DNA of 64,000 nt from Martinezella lusitana (GTDB taxonomy: Bacteria; Pseudomonadota; Alphaproteobacteria; Rhizobiales; Rhizobiaceae). Position 1 is the first letter of the stretch, and the number at the start of each line of letters is the position of its first letter. Under the pieces are notes generated by a model. The model was not told the origin of the DNA. It was given only the letters and a program-made list of their open reading frames with translations, and searched no databases. The stretch covers positions 62,001 to 126,000 of the forward strand of contig NZ_FMAF01000001.1 of NCBI RefSeq assembly GCF_900094565.1, in the 5' to 3' direction. The translations under genes and the position numbers were made by a program. Below, in pieces: positions 8,426-18,855 of this stretch.

Positions 8426-9532
8426 TCAGAAATTCCGCTCGAAACGGAGGATACCGGCGACGGTATCGTCGTTGATGAAGTCGTAGTGAACGTAGGTCAA
8501 TTCCGGCTCGATCAGGAAATCCTTGACCGGGTTGAACTTGAGGTTCGTGGTCGCCTCGAAGATCTTCGATTCGGTATAGGCAAGCTGCAGATTCCACTTC
8601 AGCTTGTCGTTGACCGGAACGCCGACGCCACCCCAAACTGCCCAGTCACCCCAGCCGCACTTGGCCGCATTGACCGCACCGCTCGACGTCGTGCAAGCGG
8701 AGACGTCCTGGTTGGTGCCGGCATACTTGTTCAGCTTGTCGCCGTCCGTGTTCCAGCCACCCATCAGGAAGGCTTCCACAGCGCCGAATTTGGCATCGAT
8801 GCGCGCCTTGATGGCGCCTTCTTCGACGATGGAATCATAACCGCCGACGACCTTGAAGCCCCAGTTACCCACCTTGTAGCCGAAGCCGGCGACGGCATCG
8901 GGAGCGTAGTGGTTGGACTTGTCGTCCGTCCACCAGCCAGCGCCATAAGATGCACTGCCGTCGGAGGTGGAGTAGCTGTCTTCGAGCGAGACCACAGCCG
9001 TGAAGCCGTTGCCCGCATCGTAGTTGTAGGTCAACTGGTTCAGTTCATACGGGCCGTCATAGATCACGTCGTCGTTGATGACGTCGCCAGCGTAACCAAC
9101 GTATAGGTTGTACTGCGAATCGAGCTTACCAACCGTGAAGCCGCCGAGGCTGATATTGGCGAACAGCAGCTTGGCGCTGGTCGCATTTCCATCGTTCCAC
9201 TCCCAACGGAAGATGGTGTTGGTCTTCAGCGGACCGTATTCTGTGTCGGTCGCAGTATCGACATTGAGTTCCACACGCTCATGCCACATCGTGCCGACCC
9301 GGCTGTTCGGATTGTAGGCGTCGTACCACTCGCCTTCGGTACGGACCTTGCCGCCGACTTTCAGGCAGGTTTCGGTACCGGGGATATAAAAATAACCGGT
9401 GCCGTAGGCATCGCAGATGCGGACATATTCAAGCGGCTCGGGCTCGGCCGCAACGATTGCGTCAGCAGCGTGGGCAGCGCTCGCTGCGGCGATGGCAGCG
9501 GCGGAGCCAAGAAGAAGGCTCTTGATGTTCAT
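8426..9532 (-). CDS. ropA: RopA-type outer membrane porin
   Basis: A 368-residue porin of the alphaproteobacterial Omp2b/RopA type. It has a Sec signal peptide (MNIKSLLLGSAAAIAAASAAHA), the family's N-terminal segment with two Cys (EYVRICDAYGTGYFYIPGTETCLKVGGKVR), alternating beta strands, and a C-terminal aromatic end (GILRFERNF) as needed for barrel assembly. It should form trimeric diffusion channels in the outer membrane. GGAG precedes the ATG. The gene has a long upstream region and its own terminator, so it is probably monocistronic and highly expressed. Rhizobia usually carry several paralogues, so the exact symbol is tentative. Confidence 0.9.
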   Translation of the reverse strand: MNIKSLLLGSAAAIAAASAAHAADAIVAAEPEPLEYVRICDAYGTGYFYIPGTETCLKVGGKVRTEGEWYDAYNPNSRVGTMWHERVELNVDTATDTEYGPLKTNTIFRWEWNDGNATSAKLLFANISLGGFTVGKLDSQYNLYVGYAGDVINDDVIYDGPYELNQLTYNYDAGNGFTAVVSLEDSYSTSDGSASYGAGWWTDDKSNHYAPDAVAGFGYKVGNWGFKVVGGYDSIVEEGAIKARIDAKFGAVEAFLMGGWNTDGDKLNKYAGTNQDVSACTTSSGAVNAAKCGWGDWAVWGGVGVPVNDKLKWNLQLAYTESKIFEATTNLKFNPVKDFLIEPELTYVHYDFINDDTVAGILRFERNF

Positions 9533-9903
9533 GATGTCTCCATTCGACTATCCATCAGGGATGGACCTCAAGGCAGATAACATCACACCCCTCCATGGCC
9601 TGACTGGGTGTTCCCCTATTACAGGGCGAAGCACGAGGCTTCGGTTTCAAACTGAACCCGCCGCCAAAGTCGGACAAGTTAATAAGGCTGCCGAACTATT
9701 TTTTACAACGCAAAAGGGTAGCAAATGTGACAAAAATATCACGCACTGTAGCTGACTATATGGGCGAGCATCCCGATGCCTTTCCCAAAGGTGCGCAACG
9801 CAAGCATACACATGTTTCGGTTGTACTTCCGTTGAAAAACGCAAGGCATGCCCTTGGACACTCTACCGAACGACGCTGGCGATGCCGCCGACCGGACTTC
9901 GCT
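9533..9903. other. Intergenic region upstream of the porin gene
   Basis: This stretch of 371 bases between the porin start and the MerR-type gene stop holds no convincing gene; the only ORFs through it are antisense to the regulator. It should contain the porin promoter and a leader. A low-GC patch near 9690-9745 is the likely promoter area, but I could not assign confident -35 and -10 boxes. No terminator for the MerR-type gene is visible. Confidence 0.5.
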
Positions 9904-10452
9904 CTATCGCACCTGATCGAGCAGACGTTTACACTCCAGCAGGTCATAGAGCGTTTCCTGAAGCAACGCCCGATCCTCCTTGCCGACACTGGACTTGCCG
10001 AGCGAGACATCCGGCACGCCGTCCTCCCCGCTGACGAAATTAAAGAAACGACGGCTTATCGGCGCCTTGGCGCGCCCGACAATCTGGTCGTCTTCCGGAT
10101 TGGTGGAACCGACACGCGGTTCGACTGGAGCAGGCTCCTGCGCCGCCCCGGCAAGTGCCTCGACGCTGGCGAGATCCCCGTGCCCGACGGCGATAACGAA
10201 CTTGTTGCCGTTGGTTTTCAGAAGCTTCTGAACGCCTTTGATCGTATAGCCGTGATCGTACAGCAGATGGCGGATGCCATTCAGGAGGTCGACATCCTCC
10301 GGCCGGTAGTAGCGCCTGCCGCCGCCACGCTTCATCGGCTTGATTTGCAGAAAGCGTGTTTCCCAGAACCGTAGGACATGTTGCGGCAGGTCAAGGTCTT
10401 CGGCAACTTCGCTGATCGTGCGAAATGCATCCGGGCTCTTGTCCATCATCAT
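9904..10452 (-). CDS. MerR-family transcriptional regulator
   Basis: A 182-residue protein with an N-terminal MerR winged helix-turn-helix: [21 protein letters not shown] (first helices), then [36 protein letters not shown]. The C-terminal half lacks the cysteines of metal-sensing MerR proteins and contains [16 protein letters not shown], probably a dimerisation helix. It lies directly downstream of ihfA on the same strand, with 228 bases between, an arrangement I recall as common in rhizobia. The target and effector are unknown. Confidence 0.85.
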   Translation of the reverse strand: MMMDKSPDAFRTISEVAEDLDLPQHVLRFWETRFLQIKPMKRGGGRRYYRPEDVDLLNGIRHLLYDHGYTIKGVQKLLKTNGNKFVIAVGHGDLASVEALAGAAQEPAPVEPRVGSTNPEDDQIVGRAKAPISRRFFNFVSGEDGVPDVSLGKSSVGKEDRALLQETLYDLLECKRLLDQVR

Positions 10453-10680
10453 ACTCCCACAGCGCGACTACGGCGCCATTCGCGCCAAATCACGCAAGAC
10501 CTGATATTGGCGCCGCATCCTATCATGATGCGACTCACCATATTTCAACGGTTTGCCAGGAGAAATTCAAGTCATCTCTTCGGCCGCTACACAAGCAAAC
10601 TGCAAAAAGCCAGAGAAATACATCCAAAAAGCGTCGCATCGCAGGCACCCTGCCGATGGGAAACAAATGGCGTGAACGGA

Positions 10681-11019
10681 TCAGGAGGCCGGATTTACCG
10701 GTCTGGCTTTCGCCTTGCGGCTCGCATGAGCCTTGAGGATGCGGGTCTTCAGGACGTTGGATGCCTTGAAAGTCATGACGCGCCGTGGAGAGATCGGAAC
10801 TTCCTCGCCGGTCTTCGGATTTCGCCCGACGCGTTCATTCTTATCACGCACCTGAAAAGTCGCGAATGAGGAGAGCTTTACGGTTTCTCCACGCACGATG
10901 GCGTTGCAAATTTCATCGATAACTGTCTCGACGAGTTCCGCCGACTCCGTCCGGGAGAGACCGACTTTCCGGAATACCGACTCCGCCAGATCTGCGCGCG
11001 TCACTGTCTTGCCCGTCAT
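10681..11019 (-). CDS. ihfA: Integration host factor, alpha subunit
   Basis: A 112-residue member of the IHF/HU family of DNA-bending proteins. It shows the family core [16 protein letters not shown], the helix [16 protein letters not shown], and the DNA-intercalating arm [16 protein letters not shown] with the Arg-Asn-Pro tip. IHF-alpha acts with IHF-beta as a heterodimer in recombination and sigma54 transcription. The frame is open to 11055, but GGGGAGCT immediately before the ATG at 11019 and the family N-terminus [10 protein letters not shown] set the start there. Its neighbours fabH and plsX are its usual companions in alphaproteobacteria. Confidence 0.93.
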   Translation of the reverse strand: MTGKTVTRADLAESVFRKVGLSRTESAELVETVIDEICNAIVRGETVKLSSFATFQVRDKNERVGRNPKTGEEVPISPRRVMTFKASNVLKTRILKAHASRKAKARPVNPAS

Positions 11020-11126
11020 AGCTCCCCGCCCATATTGATAGGTAATCTTATTCAAGCCGTACGAGACTATTGCCCTTGCGCCAAACGGTCAAGCTCTTGT
11101 TCGGAATCGGCTTTTAGAGATGAGGC

Positions 11127-12098
11127 CTACCAGCGCAGCAGCACTGCGCCCCAGGTGAAACCGCCGCCCATGGCTTCCAGCATGACCAGATCGCCCTTCT
11201 TGATTCGTCCGTCGCCGGCAGCAACCGCGAGGGCCAGCGGGATCGAAGCGGCCGACGTATTGCCATGGAGATCGACGGTGATCACAACCTTCTCGGGAGC
11301 AATTCCGAGCTTTTTGGCGGACCCGTCGATGATGCGCCTGTTCGCCTGATGCGGCACCAGCCAGTCAAGGTCGTCAGCAGTCGCGCCGGCGGCCTTAAAG
11401 GCGGCCTCGATAACGTCGGTGATCATGCCGACTGCGTGTTTGAACACCTCGCGTCCCGCCATATGCAGCACGCCGACCGTTCCCGTCGAGGAGGGACCGC
11501 CGTCGACATAGAGCTTGTCCTTGTGGGCACCATCCGAACGCAGGCTTGCCGTCAGCACGCCGCGGTCACGGTTTGTGCCGCTCCCTTCGCCTGCCTCGAG
11601 GATCAGCGCACCGGCGCCGTCACCGAAGAGAACGCAGGTCGTGCGGTCGGTCCAGTCGAGGATGCGGGAGAACGTTTCGGCGCCGATGACGAGCACGCGC
11701 TTGGCAAGGCCGCCGCGAATGTAGGCGTCGGCGGTCGTCACGGCATAGACGAACCCGGTACAGACGGCCTGGACGTCGAAGGCGAAGCCATGATGCATGC
11801 CGAGCCGGTTCTGGATATTCACCGCGGTGGCGGGAAACGTGTTGTCTGGCGTCGAGGTGGCGACGATGATCAAATCGAGATCATCGGGCGTCAGCCCGGC
11901 GTTGGTGAGGGCGGCGCGTGCCGCCTGCTCCCCCAACGAAGCCGTGGTTTCGCCTTCGCCTGCAATGTGGCGCTGGCGAATGCCAGTGCGCTGGACAATC
12001 CAGTCGTCGTTGGTGTCGACAACCTGTTCCATCTCTGCATTGGTCATGACACGCTTGGGGAGCGCCGCCCCAAATCCGCGGACAACTGAACGGATCAT
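11127..12098 (-). CDS. fabH: Beta-ketoacyl-ACP synthase III
   Basis: FabH condenses acetyl-CoA with malonyl-ACP to start fatty acid synthesis. The 323-residue protein has the full catalytic triad: Cys113 in VQAVCTGF, His250 in VPHQANRR and Asn280 in [10 protein letters not shown], plus the C-terminal [13 protein letters not shown] typical of the family. The start is ATG 12098 ([10 protein letters not shown]), matching the usual length; the open frame continues to 12158 into plsX. It lies 19 bases after plsX, so the two are likely co-transcribed. Confidence 0.96.
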   Translation of the reverse strand: MIRSVVRGFGAALPKRVMTNAEMEQVVDTNDDWIVQRTGIRQRHIAGEGETTASLGEQAARAALTNAGLTPDDLDLIIVATSTPDNTFPATAVNIQNRLGMHHGFAFDVQAVCTGFVYAVTTADAYIRGGLAKRVLVIGAETFSRILDWTDRTTCVLFGDGAGALILEAGEGSGTNRDRGVLTASLRSDGAHKDKLYVDGGPSSTGTVGVLHMAGREVFKHAVGMITDVIEAAFKAAGATADDLDWLVPHQANRRIIDGSAKKLGIAPEKVVITVDLHGNTSAASIPLALAVAAGDGRIKKGDLVMLEAMGGGFTWGAVLLRW

Positions 12099-12117
12099 TC
12101 TGCTTATACCCCGTCGC

Positions 12118-13164
12118 TCATGCCGCTTCCGGCCCGATGGGGGGCAGCCGTTTAGCATGATACTTCTTCAAATCGTTTTCGATTTTCTGCGTAAGCCCGT
12201 TCTTGGCCATGTCGTAGCCGACATCGATGGCGGCTGCAAAGGCTTCCGCATTCGCGCCACCGTGGCTCTTGATGACAATGCCGTTGAGGCCGAGGAAAAC
12301 GCCGCCATTGACCTTGCTGGGGTCCAGCTTCTCGCGCAGCAGGTCGAAAGCTCCCTTGGCGAAGATATAGCCAATGCGGGCCAGCAGCGTGCGCGTCATC
12401 GCCGAGCGCAAATAGGAACCGATCTGCTTTGCCGTACCTTCCGCAGCCTTCAGGGCGATGTTGCCGGAGAAGCCTTCCGTGACCACGACATCGACCGTAC
12501 CCTTGCCGATATCGTCGCCCTCGACGAAGCCGGAATATTCCAGCGATTCGAGATTGGCCTCCCGGATCAGGCGGCCAGCATCCTTGACCTCCTCCTGCCC
12601 CTTGATTTCTTCGACGCCTACATTGAGCAGGCCGACAGTCGGGCGCTCGATCTCGAAAAGCGCGCGTGCCATCGCACCGCCCATCAGGGCAAAATCAAGC
12701 AGCTGCTGCGCGTCCGCGCCAATGGTGGCGCCGACATCGAGCACGATGCTTTCGCCGCGCAGCGTCGGCCAGATTGCGGCGATCGCCGGACGTTCGATAT
12801 TGGCCATGGTGCGCAAGCAGAATTTCGCCATTGCCATCAGCGCCCCGGTATTGCCGGCAGACACCACGACGTCGGCGGCCCCCACTTTCACCGCTTCGAT
12901 GGAACGCCACATGCTGGACACGTAGCGGCCGCGGCGCAGCGCCTGGCTCGGCTTCTCGTCCATGCTGATGGCAACATCGCATTCGTGAAAGGCAGATCTT
13001 TCCCGAAGCTTCGGATATTTGGCAAGGATCGCCTCGCAGCGATCCTTTTGTCCATACATGAGGAAAGTGATGTCGGGATGCCTATCCAGCGCCTTGGCCG
13101 CGCCGGGAACAACAACCTCAGGGCCGAAGTCGCCACCCATTAGGTCAAGAGAAATTCTGATCAC
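12118..13164 (-). CDS. plsX: Phosphate acyltransferase PlsX
   Basis: PlsX converts acyl-ACP to acyl-phosphate for the PlsY route to phosphatidic acid at the membrane. The 348-residue protein starts [19 protein letters not shown], the family hallmark, and carries [20 protein letters not shown] and the GGAPLLG-like segment as [20 protein letters not shown]. Length is normal. It sits between the DUF177 gene and fabH on the minus strand, the usual cluster for fatty-acid/phospholipid entry. Confidence 0.96.
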   Translation of the reverse strand: MIRISLDLMGGDFGPEVVVPGAAKALDRHPDITFLMYGQKDRCEAILAKYPKLRERSAFHECDVAISMDEKPSQALRRGRYVSSMWRSIEAVKVGAADVVVSAGNTGALMAMAKFCLRTMANIERPAIAAIWPTLRGESIVLDVGATIGADAQQLLDFALMGGAMARALFEIERPTVGLLNVGVEEIKGQEEVKDAGRLIREANLESLEYSGFVEGDDIGKGTVDVVVTEGFSGNIALKAAEGTAKQIGSYLRSAMTRTLLARIGYIFAKGAFDLLREKLDPSKVNGGVFLGLNGIVIKSHGGANAEAFAAAIDVGYDMAKNGLTQKIENDLKKYHAKRLPPIGPEAA

Positions 13165-13266
13165 GCGTCCCTAGTCCTTTTTGTCCGCCGGGCCTGGCGA
13201 ATTTGGCGTCAAAATACCGTTTTCTCCCTCGGTTACAACTGAATTGTGCTCAGTTGCCATCGGAGT

Positions 13267-13824
13267 CTATTCCTTTTTCCAGTCTTTCAGAACGGCGAAT
13301 GGGGAAGGTTTCCTGTCATTTTCGCCGGCGTCTTCGATGTGCCCTTCGAACTCGACATCGGGCTTGCGCGGATAAGGGTCGATGGCAAGCGCCGCGAACT
13401 CAGCAACGACCGCACCGGCATCGATCGTGTCGCCTGTGAACGTGTCGGGAAGGTCCGGTCCATCGGGATCGAGCACCATTTCACCCGCAGCCACCGAGGG
13501 CGCGCGCGCCAGCTTGGAATCCTCCGGTACGAAAATATGCTCGAAATTCTCGTCGATGTCAGATTCGACCGGATCAAGCGTGACGACGCATGCCTGGACG
13601 AGCTTTGCCCTTACATTGCCCTTGATCCGCACGCCGTCACGCTTCCAGCGCGAGATCTTCAGATCCGCTTCGAGCTTTTCCACGGAAAGGACATCCCAAA
13701 GCGCCGCCAAGCCCGCAAGTTCGCGATCATCCGCCTCGACATGCACATCCACCGGATTGGCGGAGATATGGCCAACCTTCACCGGATAGGAAAACGGCGT
13801 TTCATCGGAGTTGTGTGTTTTCAT
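13267..13824 (-). CDS. DUF177 (YceD-type) family protein
   Basis: A 185-residue protein with the DUF177 pattern: ADDRELAGLAALWDVLSVEKLEADL, then a central VQACVVTLDPVESDIDENFEHIFVPE, and AGAVVAEFAALAIDPYPRKP near the C-terminus. Bacterial and plastid members are linked to 23S rRNA accumulation, and the bacterial gene is usually upstream of rpmF-plsX-fabH. Here plsX follows after about 100 bases and rpmF is absent, as usual in rhizobia. It is cytoplasmic with no membrane segment. Confidence 0.85.
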   Translation of the reverse strand: MKTHNSDETPFSYPVKVGHISANPVDVHVEADDRELAGLAALWDVLSVEKLEADLKISRWKRDGVRIKGNVRAKLVQACVVTLDPVESDIDENFEHIFVPEDSKLARAPSVAAGEMVLDPDGPDLPDTFTGDTIDAGAVVAEFAALAIDPYPRKPDVEFEGHIEDAGENDRKPSPFAVLKDWKKE

Positions 13825-13834
13825 TTTTTGCCCC

Positions 13835-14389
13835 TTAACCTACCTTTTGGCCGAGCCTGCCTGGCTGCGGCAGCGTCGCCGAGCCCGTGGCGATATCGGC
13901 CTCCGTCACGGCGGCCAAATGCGCCTCGGCGTCCATCATCCAGTCGGCCAGCGCCGCCATCGAGGCTCCCTCGTCCGTCTTCGGATAGATGTTGCGACGA
14001 AGTGCTGCGGCAAGTGCAGCACGATCATTGCCGTCCATGGCCGTCGCATAACTTTCGAGCCGCCCGTAAAACATGCCGGCGAGTTTCTTCATGCGCTTCG
14101 GCACGCTGTTGTCACCAATTCCAAGCTCGCGGATCGAATAGTCGATATCCTCGAAAAACGCATCGACGATTTCCTGTGCAAGCTCCTGGCCGCTGGTCGC
14201 AGACGATCGCGTCCGCCGGAAAAAAAGGATCATGACAACCGAAAGCAATTCGAAGCGCCCCATCACCGTATCCGGCACGTTGTAGCCGGTATAGAAAACC
14301 GGCTCTCGCGCCATCGATGTCAGGGCCTCATATTGCCTGACGACGATGATCTGATTGTGATTTCTTTTGCGGAATAGCCCAAAAATCAT
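13835..14389 (-). CDS. CBP3/UQCC1-type ubiquinol-cytochrome c chaperone
   Basis: A 184-residue protein related to mitochondrial CBP3, which helps assembly of cytochrome b in complex III. Family signs are ALTSMAREPVFYTGYNVPDTVMGRFEL near the N-terminus, the middle QELAQEIVDAFFEDIDYSIRELGIGDNSVPKRMKKLAGMFYGR, and the late helix ALAAALRRNIYP. The chosen ATG (MIFGLFRKRN) has GGGAA upstream and gives a normal length; the open frame to 14602 is non-homologous. It is ten bases upstream of the DUF177 gene, so the two are likely an operon. Confidence 0.88.
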   Translation of the reverse strand: MIFGLFRKRNHNQIIVVRQYEALTSMAREPVFYTGYNVPDTVMGRFELLSVVMILFFRRTRSSATSGQELAQEIVDAFFEDIDYSIRELGIGDNSVPKRMKKLAGMFYGRLESYATAMDGNDRAALAAALRRNIYPKTDEGASMAALADWMMDAEAHLAAVTEADIATGSATLPQPGRLGQKVG

Positions 14390-14668
14390 GAAAATTCCCG
14401 GAATTGGCTCCTTCAGAGCGCGCCGTTTTTGCTTGGCCTTGTTGCATCCACGCCAAAGCTGGTTTACCGAAGCAGGCGCGAATTGCAATGCCGTTTGTGC
14501 CCGCTTCAAGGCTCCCGCCCTTACCTTCATCACCCTGTGGATGTCGGTGAAGAAGAGTGACGAACAACACCATTGTAGCTTTTTCCATCGCGGAAAGGCC
14601 ACAATGATGTGCGCAGCAAGATCATACCGGCCGCTCGGCCATCGGATTGATTCATTAGGGGAGATGAG

Positions 14669-15178
14669 ATGTCGTTGACCAGACGGTATTTCAAGTCTGA
14701 CATTACTTTCAGCAGCAGTGCCGCCATCGCCCTGGTGATTGCGACCGTAGGACTTACGGCTTGCCAGACCGGCGAGGTCATGAACAACGGCTACATCTTC
14801 GATCAGCAGTCGCTCGCCCTTGCGCCTGTCGGCTCGAGCCGCGAGCAGGTGCTGCTGTCGCTCGGTACGCCCTCAACCACAGCGACCTTCGACGGCGAGG
14901 TTTTCTACTACATCTCCCAGAAGCGCACGCGCGCCGCCGCCTTCATGAAACCGAAACTGGTCGACCAGAACATCCTGGCGATCTATTTCGACAAGGACGG
15001 TATCGTGAAGCAGGAAGCCAACTATACGCTGAAGGACGGCAGGGTCTTCGACATGATCAGCCGTACGACACCGACCGGCGGCCGCGATATCACCTTCCTG
15101 CAGCAGATCCTGCAGGGCGGCGGCCAGGGCGTGAACGGCGCGAGGAACTTCCTCAACAACCTCAACCCGGGCCAATAG
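14669..15178 (+). CDS. bamE: BamE/OmlA-type outer membrane assembly lipoprotein
   Basis: A 169-residue lipoprotein with lipobox LTAC (Cys32) and a SmpA/OmlA domain: VGSSREQVLLSLGTPSTTATFDGEVFYYIS is the classic BamE motif region, followed by LAIYFDKDGIVKQEANYTLKDG. It should sit in the outer membrane with BamA and help insert barrel proteins such as the porins in this window. AGGGGAG stands before the ATG. It is divergent from the CBP3-type gene and has a strong terminator, so it is probably monocistronic. Confidence 0.92.
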   Translation: MSLTRRYFKSDITFSSSAAIALVIATVGLTACQTGEVMNNGYIFDQQSLALAPVGSSREQVLLSLGTPSTTATFDGEVFYYISQKRTRAAAFMKPKLVDQNILAIYFDKDGIVKQEANYTLKDGRVFDMISRTTPTGGRDITFLQQILQGGGQGVNGARNFLNNLNPGQ

Positions 15179-15196
15179 GCCGGGAAGATGCTCCAA

Positions 15197-15236
15197 CAAA
15201 AAACCCGCGAGGCATAGCGCCTCGCGGGTTTTCTTT
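15197..15236 (+). terminator. Strong intrinsic terminator of bamE
   Basis: Perfect 13-bp stem AAACCCGCGAGGC / GCCTCGCGGGTTT with a 5-base loop, followed by TCTTTATG on the plus strand. An A-rich tract on the left means it could also act on the minus strand for hppA. Confidence 0.88.
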
Positions 15237-15259
15237 ATGCGTTCGGTTTTCTTCGGCTA

Positions 15260-15329
15260 GAGCGGATGATTTTAGGTCGAACCGACCTAAAATCCGAATC
15301 CGCTCCACACTTTTCGGCATCACGCTCTA
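15260..15329. repeat. Rhizobial intergenic palindromic repeat at the end of hppA
   Basis: A nested palindrome: outer arms GAGCGGA (15260-15266) and TCCGCTC (15299-15305), and an inner perfect 12-bp inverted repeat, GATTTTAGGTCG at 15268-15279 and its complement at 15283-15294, with a 3-base loop. On the minus strand the next part reads TAGAGCGTGATGCCGAAAAG, and the TAG is the stop codon of hppA. A related copy lies at 62900-62929. It resembles short mosaic repeats scattered through rhizobial genomes. Confidence 0.75.
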
Positions 15330-17465
15330 TCCCGCAAGGACGGCCAGCAGCAGCAATGCAACGATATTGGTGATCTTGATCGCCGGATTGACAGCCGGGC
15401 CGGCCGTATCCTTATAGGGATCGCCGACGGTATCGCCCGTCACCGACGCCTTATGCGCCTCCGAGCCCTTCAGATGGCGCGTGCCGTCCTTATCGACGAA
15501 GCCATCCTCGAAGCTCTTCTTGGCATTGTCCCAGGCACCGCCGCCTGACGTCATGGAAATGGCGACGAACAGGCCATTGATGATGACGCCGAGCAGCGAC
15601 GCGCCGAGTGCGGCGAAGGCCGAAGCCTTGGAGCCGGAGATCAGAAGCACGCCGAAATAGACGACGATCGGTGCCAGCACCGGCAGCAGCGACGGAATGA
15701 TCATCTCGCGGATGGCCGCCTTGGTCAGAAGGTCGACGGCGCGGCCGTAATCGGGGCGTTCCGTGCCCTGCATGATGCCTGGTTTCTCGCGAAACTGCCT
15801 GCGCACTTCCTCCACGATCGAACCGGCAGCCCGGCCGACGGCCGTCATGGCGATGCCGCCGAAGAGATAGGGAATCATGCCGCCGAACAGCAACCCGGCA
15901 ACGACGTAAGGGTTGGAGAGATCGAAGGAGATCGCGCCCACATTGGCGAAATAGGGGAATTGATCGCCATGGGAGGCAAAATATTTCAAGTCGTTCGAAT
16001 AGGCGGCAAACAGCACCAGCGCGCCGAGACCGGCCGAACCGATGGCATAGCCTTTCGTCACCGCCTTGGTGGTATTGCCGACGGCGTCCAGCGCATCGGT
16101 CGACTTGCGCACTTCCGGCGGAAGATGCGACATTTCAGCAATGCCGCCGGCATTGTCGGTCACCGGGCCGAAGGCATCGAGCGCTACGATCATGCCGGCA
16201 AGCCCAAGCATGGCCGTCACGGCGATACCCGTGCCGAACAGGCCGCCGAGCTGATAGGTGGCGAGAATGCCGCCTACGATGACGAGCGCCGGCAGTGCCG
16301 TCGATTCGAGCGAGACGGCCAAGCCCTGGATGACGTTGGTGCCGTGGCCAGTGACAGACGCCTGAGCGATGGAATTGACCGGCCGCTTGTTGGTGCCGGT
16401 GTAGTATTCGGTAATGACGACGATCAGCGCCGTGACGATCAGCCCGACGATGCCGCAGAGGAACAGCTTCGTTCCGGTGATATCGAAACCTGCGACAGTG
16501 CCGATCGAACCCCAGCCGATGGTCAGCGACGTGGCGACTGCGAGACCGACGATCGACAGGAGACCCGTGGCGATCAGCCCCTTGTAGAGCGCGCCCATGA
16601 TCGAACCGTTGACGCCGAGCTTGACGAAGAAGGTGCCGATGATCGAGGTAATGATGCAGGTGCCGCAGATCGCCAACGGATAGATCATGGCGGAGTCAAG
16701 CATCGGCGTGCCGGCGAAGAAGATCGCGGCGAGAACCATAGTGGCGACCACAGAGACCGCATAGGTTTCGAACAGGTCGGCCGCCATGCCGGCGCAATCG
16801 CCGACATTGTCGCCGACGTTGTCAGCAATGGTCGCGGGGTTGCGCGGATCGTCCTCGGGGATACCCGCTTCTACCTTGCCGACGAGATCGCCGCCGACAT
16901 CTGCGCCCTTGGTGAAGATGCCGCCGCCAAGACGGGCGAAGATCGAAATCAGCGACGCGCCGAACCCGAGCGATACCAGAGCGTCGATGACATCGCGCGA
17001 GCCCGGCTCATGACCGAGAATATCGGTCAGCACATAGAAGTAGATGGAGACGCCGAGCAATGCGAGGCCGGCAACCAGCATGCCGGTGATGGCGCCCGAC
17101 TTGAAGGCGATATCGAGACCGGCCGCCAGGCTATGCGACGAGGCTTGAGCCGTGCGGACGTTGGCGCGCACGGAGACGTGCATGCCGATGAAGCCGGCAG
17201 CGCCCGAGAGAATCGCGCCGATCAGGAAACCGAAAGCGGCTTCGGCAGACAATAGAAGCCAGGCTGCAATGAAAACAATGACACCGACAATTGCGATGGT
17301 TCTATATTGACGCGCCAGATAGGCCTGGGCGCCTTCCCGAATATAACCCGCAATCTCCTGCATGCGCGCATTGCCCTGATCGGCAGCAAGCACCGACCGG
17401 GTCGTCCAGATGGCGTAAACCACCGAGAGCAGCCCGCACGCTATAACACCTAAAAGAATTGACAT
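15327..17465 (-). CDS. hppA: K+-independent membrane H+-translocating pyrophosphatase
   Basis: A 712-residue integral membrane protein with about 16 helices that pumps protons while hydrolysing pyrophosphate, at the inner membrane or in acidocalcisome-like bodies. The active-site loop [20 protein letters not shown] and the following acidic segment [19 protein letters not shown] are intact. The [10 protein letters not shown] sequence has Lys at the position that marks the K+-independent class. The start is ATG 17465 ([10 protein letters not shown]); the open frame runs 73 codons further upstream without homology. Its stop codon is provided by a palindromic repeat. Confidence 0.96.
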   Translation of the reverse strand: MSILLGVIACGLLSVVYAIWTTRSVLAADQGNARMQEIAGYIREGAQAYLARQYRTIAIVGVIVFIAAWLLLSAEAAFGFLIGAILSGAAGFIGMHVSVRANVRTAQASSHSLAAGLDIAFKSGAITGMLVAGLALLGVSIYFYVLTDILGHEPGSRDVIDALVSLGFGASLISIFARLGGGIFTKGADVGGDLVGKVEAGIPEDDPRNPATIADNVGDNVGDCAGMAADLFETYAVSVVATMVLAAIFFAGTPMLDSAMIYPLAICGTCIITSIIGTFFVKLGVNGSIMGALYKGLIATGLLSIVGLAVATSLTIGWGSIGTVAGFDITGTKLFLCGIVGLIVTALIVVITEYYTGTNKRPVNSIAQASVTGHGTNVIQGLAVSLESTALPALVIVGGILATYQLGGLFGTGIAVTAMLGLAGMIVALDAFGPVTDNAGGIAEMSHLPPEVRKSTDALDAVGNTTKAVTKGYAIGSAGLGALVLFAAYSNDLKYFASHGDQFPYFANVGAISFDLSNPYVVAGLLFGGMIPYLFGGIAMTAVGRAAGSIVEEVRRQFREKPGIMQGTERPDYGRAVDLLTKAAIREMIIPSLLPVLAPIVVYFGVLLISGSKASAFAALGASLLGVIINGLFVAISMTSGGGAWDNAKKSFEDGFVDKDGTRHLKGSEAHKASVTGDTVGDPYKDTAGPAVNPAIKITNIVALLLLAVLAG

Positions 17466-17713
17466 TTCGCTTTTTCCCTCCAAAAAAGCCGGCGGTTCAC
17501 TCCTCGCCCGGCCGCCCGCGACAACCGTGACCGCCCTCCTCCAAGACGACCGACAGATGTGCAATGCGAGATTGCTGTTGGGAAAACGTCGCGTCAAGAC
17601 CGCCCGCGGGTAAAACACCCGCTGGAGGTTCAAAAGAATATCCGTAACTGAAATCAGGCGCGAACGAAGGAAACGAAAGTGCAAACCGCAGCGGTCAGCG
17701 CCTCCAAGGAAGC

Positions 17714-18196
17714 CTATTTCTTGGCTTCGCCGCGAACCTGCTTGGCGATTCGGTCGAGCACGGCGTTGACGAGTTTCGGCTCGTCCTCTTCGAAGAAGGC
17801 GTGGGCGATCTCGACATATTCGGTGACGATGACCGGAACCGGCACGTCCTTGCGGTCGAGAAGCTCGAATGTGCCGGCGCGCAGGATGGCGCGCACGGTG
17901 CTGTCGAGACGCGACAGCGCCCAGTCGTCCTGAAGGGCGGAGCCGATCAGCGGATCGAGCCGGGTCTGCTCGCGCACGACACCTGATACGATGGAGCGAA
18001 ACCAGGATGCGTCGGCCTTCAGGTAGGTCTCGCCATCCAGCTCCTGTCCGAGACGGTGTGCCTCGTATTCGGCCACCACCTCCAGCACGCCGGTTCCGCC
18101 GATATCCATCTGATAGAGCGCCTGAACGGCGGCAAGGCGAGCCGCCCCCCGCTGGTTCGCGGGCTTTGCCGGTCGCTCGTTATCCTGATTGCTCAT
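17714..18196 (-). CDS. nusB: Transcription antitermination factor NusB
   Basis: A 160-residue all-helical protein that binds boxA RNA with NusE (S10) for rRNA antitermination. Family features are the N-terminal [19 protein letters not shown] and, later, [20 protein letters not shown] with [16 protein letters not shown]. The ATG at 18196 is four bases past the ribH stop; a GTG at 18208 overlapping ribH is an alternative. The ribH-nusB order is typical. The thiL gene that often follows nusB is absent here; hppA is next. Confidence 0.95.
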   Translation of the reverse strand: MSNQDNERPAKPANQRGAARLAAVQALYQMDIGGTGVLEVVAEYEAHRLGQELDGETYLKADASWFRSIVSGVVREQTRLDPLIGSALQDDWALSRLDSTVRAILRAGTFELLDRKDVPVPVIVTEYVEIAHAFFEEDEPKLVNAVLDRIAKQVRGEAKK

Positions 18197-18200
18197 GAAC

Positions 18201-18656
18201 TTATGCACCCAACTTTTGTCTCAGCGCGATCATCGTCAGCGCCGCGCGGGCGGCAAAGCCGCCCTTGTCCTTTTCCGAGCGGCGCGCGCGCACCCAGGCC
18301 TGATCGTCATTCTCGACGGTCAGGATGCCATTGCCGATCGCAAGCGATTCACTGACGGCCAGATCCATCAGCGCGCGCGAGGATTCGTTGGCAACGATGT
18401 CGAAATGATAGGTTTCGCCGCGAATGACCATGCCGAGAGCGACATAGCCGTCATATTGCGTGCCATCATTGTCCGCACCGTCGAGAGCCATGGCGATCGC
18501 AGCCGGAATTTCCAGCGCGCCCGGCACGGTGACGACATCATAGGTCGCGCCAGCCTCTTCGAGGGCGGTCTTGGCGCCGTCGAGCAGGGCATCGGCCATA
18601 TCGTCGTAGAAGCGGGCTTCGACGATGAGGATATGGGCATTGGGAGAGCTGGACAT
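18201..18656 (-). CDS. ribH: 6,7-dimethyl-8-ribityllumazine synthase
   Basis: A 151-residue lumazine synthase that joins the pyrimidine from the RibD route with dihydroxybutanone phosphate. Typical elements are [20 protein letters not shown], the [12 protein letters not shown] loop, [19 protein letters not shown] and [17 protein letters not shown]. The protein forms capsid-like or smaller oligomers in the cytoplasm. It is followed by nusB. No FMN riboswitch is seen upstream. It is separated from ribE/ribD by two plus-strand genes. Confidence 0.96.
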   Translation of the reverse strand: MSSSPNAHILIVEARFYDDMADALLDGAKTALEEAGATYDVVTVPGALEIPAAIAMALDGADNDGTQYDGYVALGMVIRGETYHFDIVANESSRALMDLAVSESLAIGNGILTVENDDQAWVRARRSEKDKGGFAARAALTMIALRQKLGA

Positions 18657-18855
18657 ATATCACCTGCGAATTGAGAGGGGGCGGCACCTTGCTAGGCCGG
18701 GTCAAACCACGGCGGGCCTCGCTTGGCAAGTGTTTTTCAATGGCCGCCGCCGATTCTAGCCCTATTTGGGGGCCATCGGAACAGCCATGGAAATTGTGGC
18801 TTCCGCGCACCCAACTGCTTCGATAATAATTCCGGACCTGGGAAGGGTGAGGCTC

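Noticed and set aside
15960..17255. 431-codon open frame on the plus strand
   Set aside because: Antisense to hppA; composition is Gly/Asp/Arg-rich as expected of a shadow in high-GC DNA, and hppA is clearly the real gene.
18657..18765. Possible FMN riboswitch before ribH
   Set aside because: The conserved FMN-element segments are not present; only a GC-rich leader is seen.
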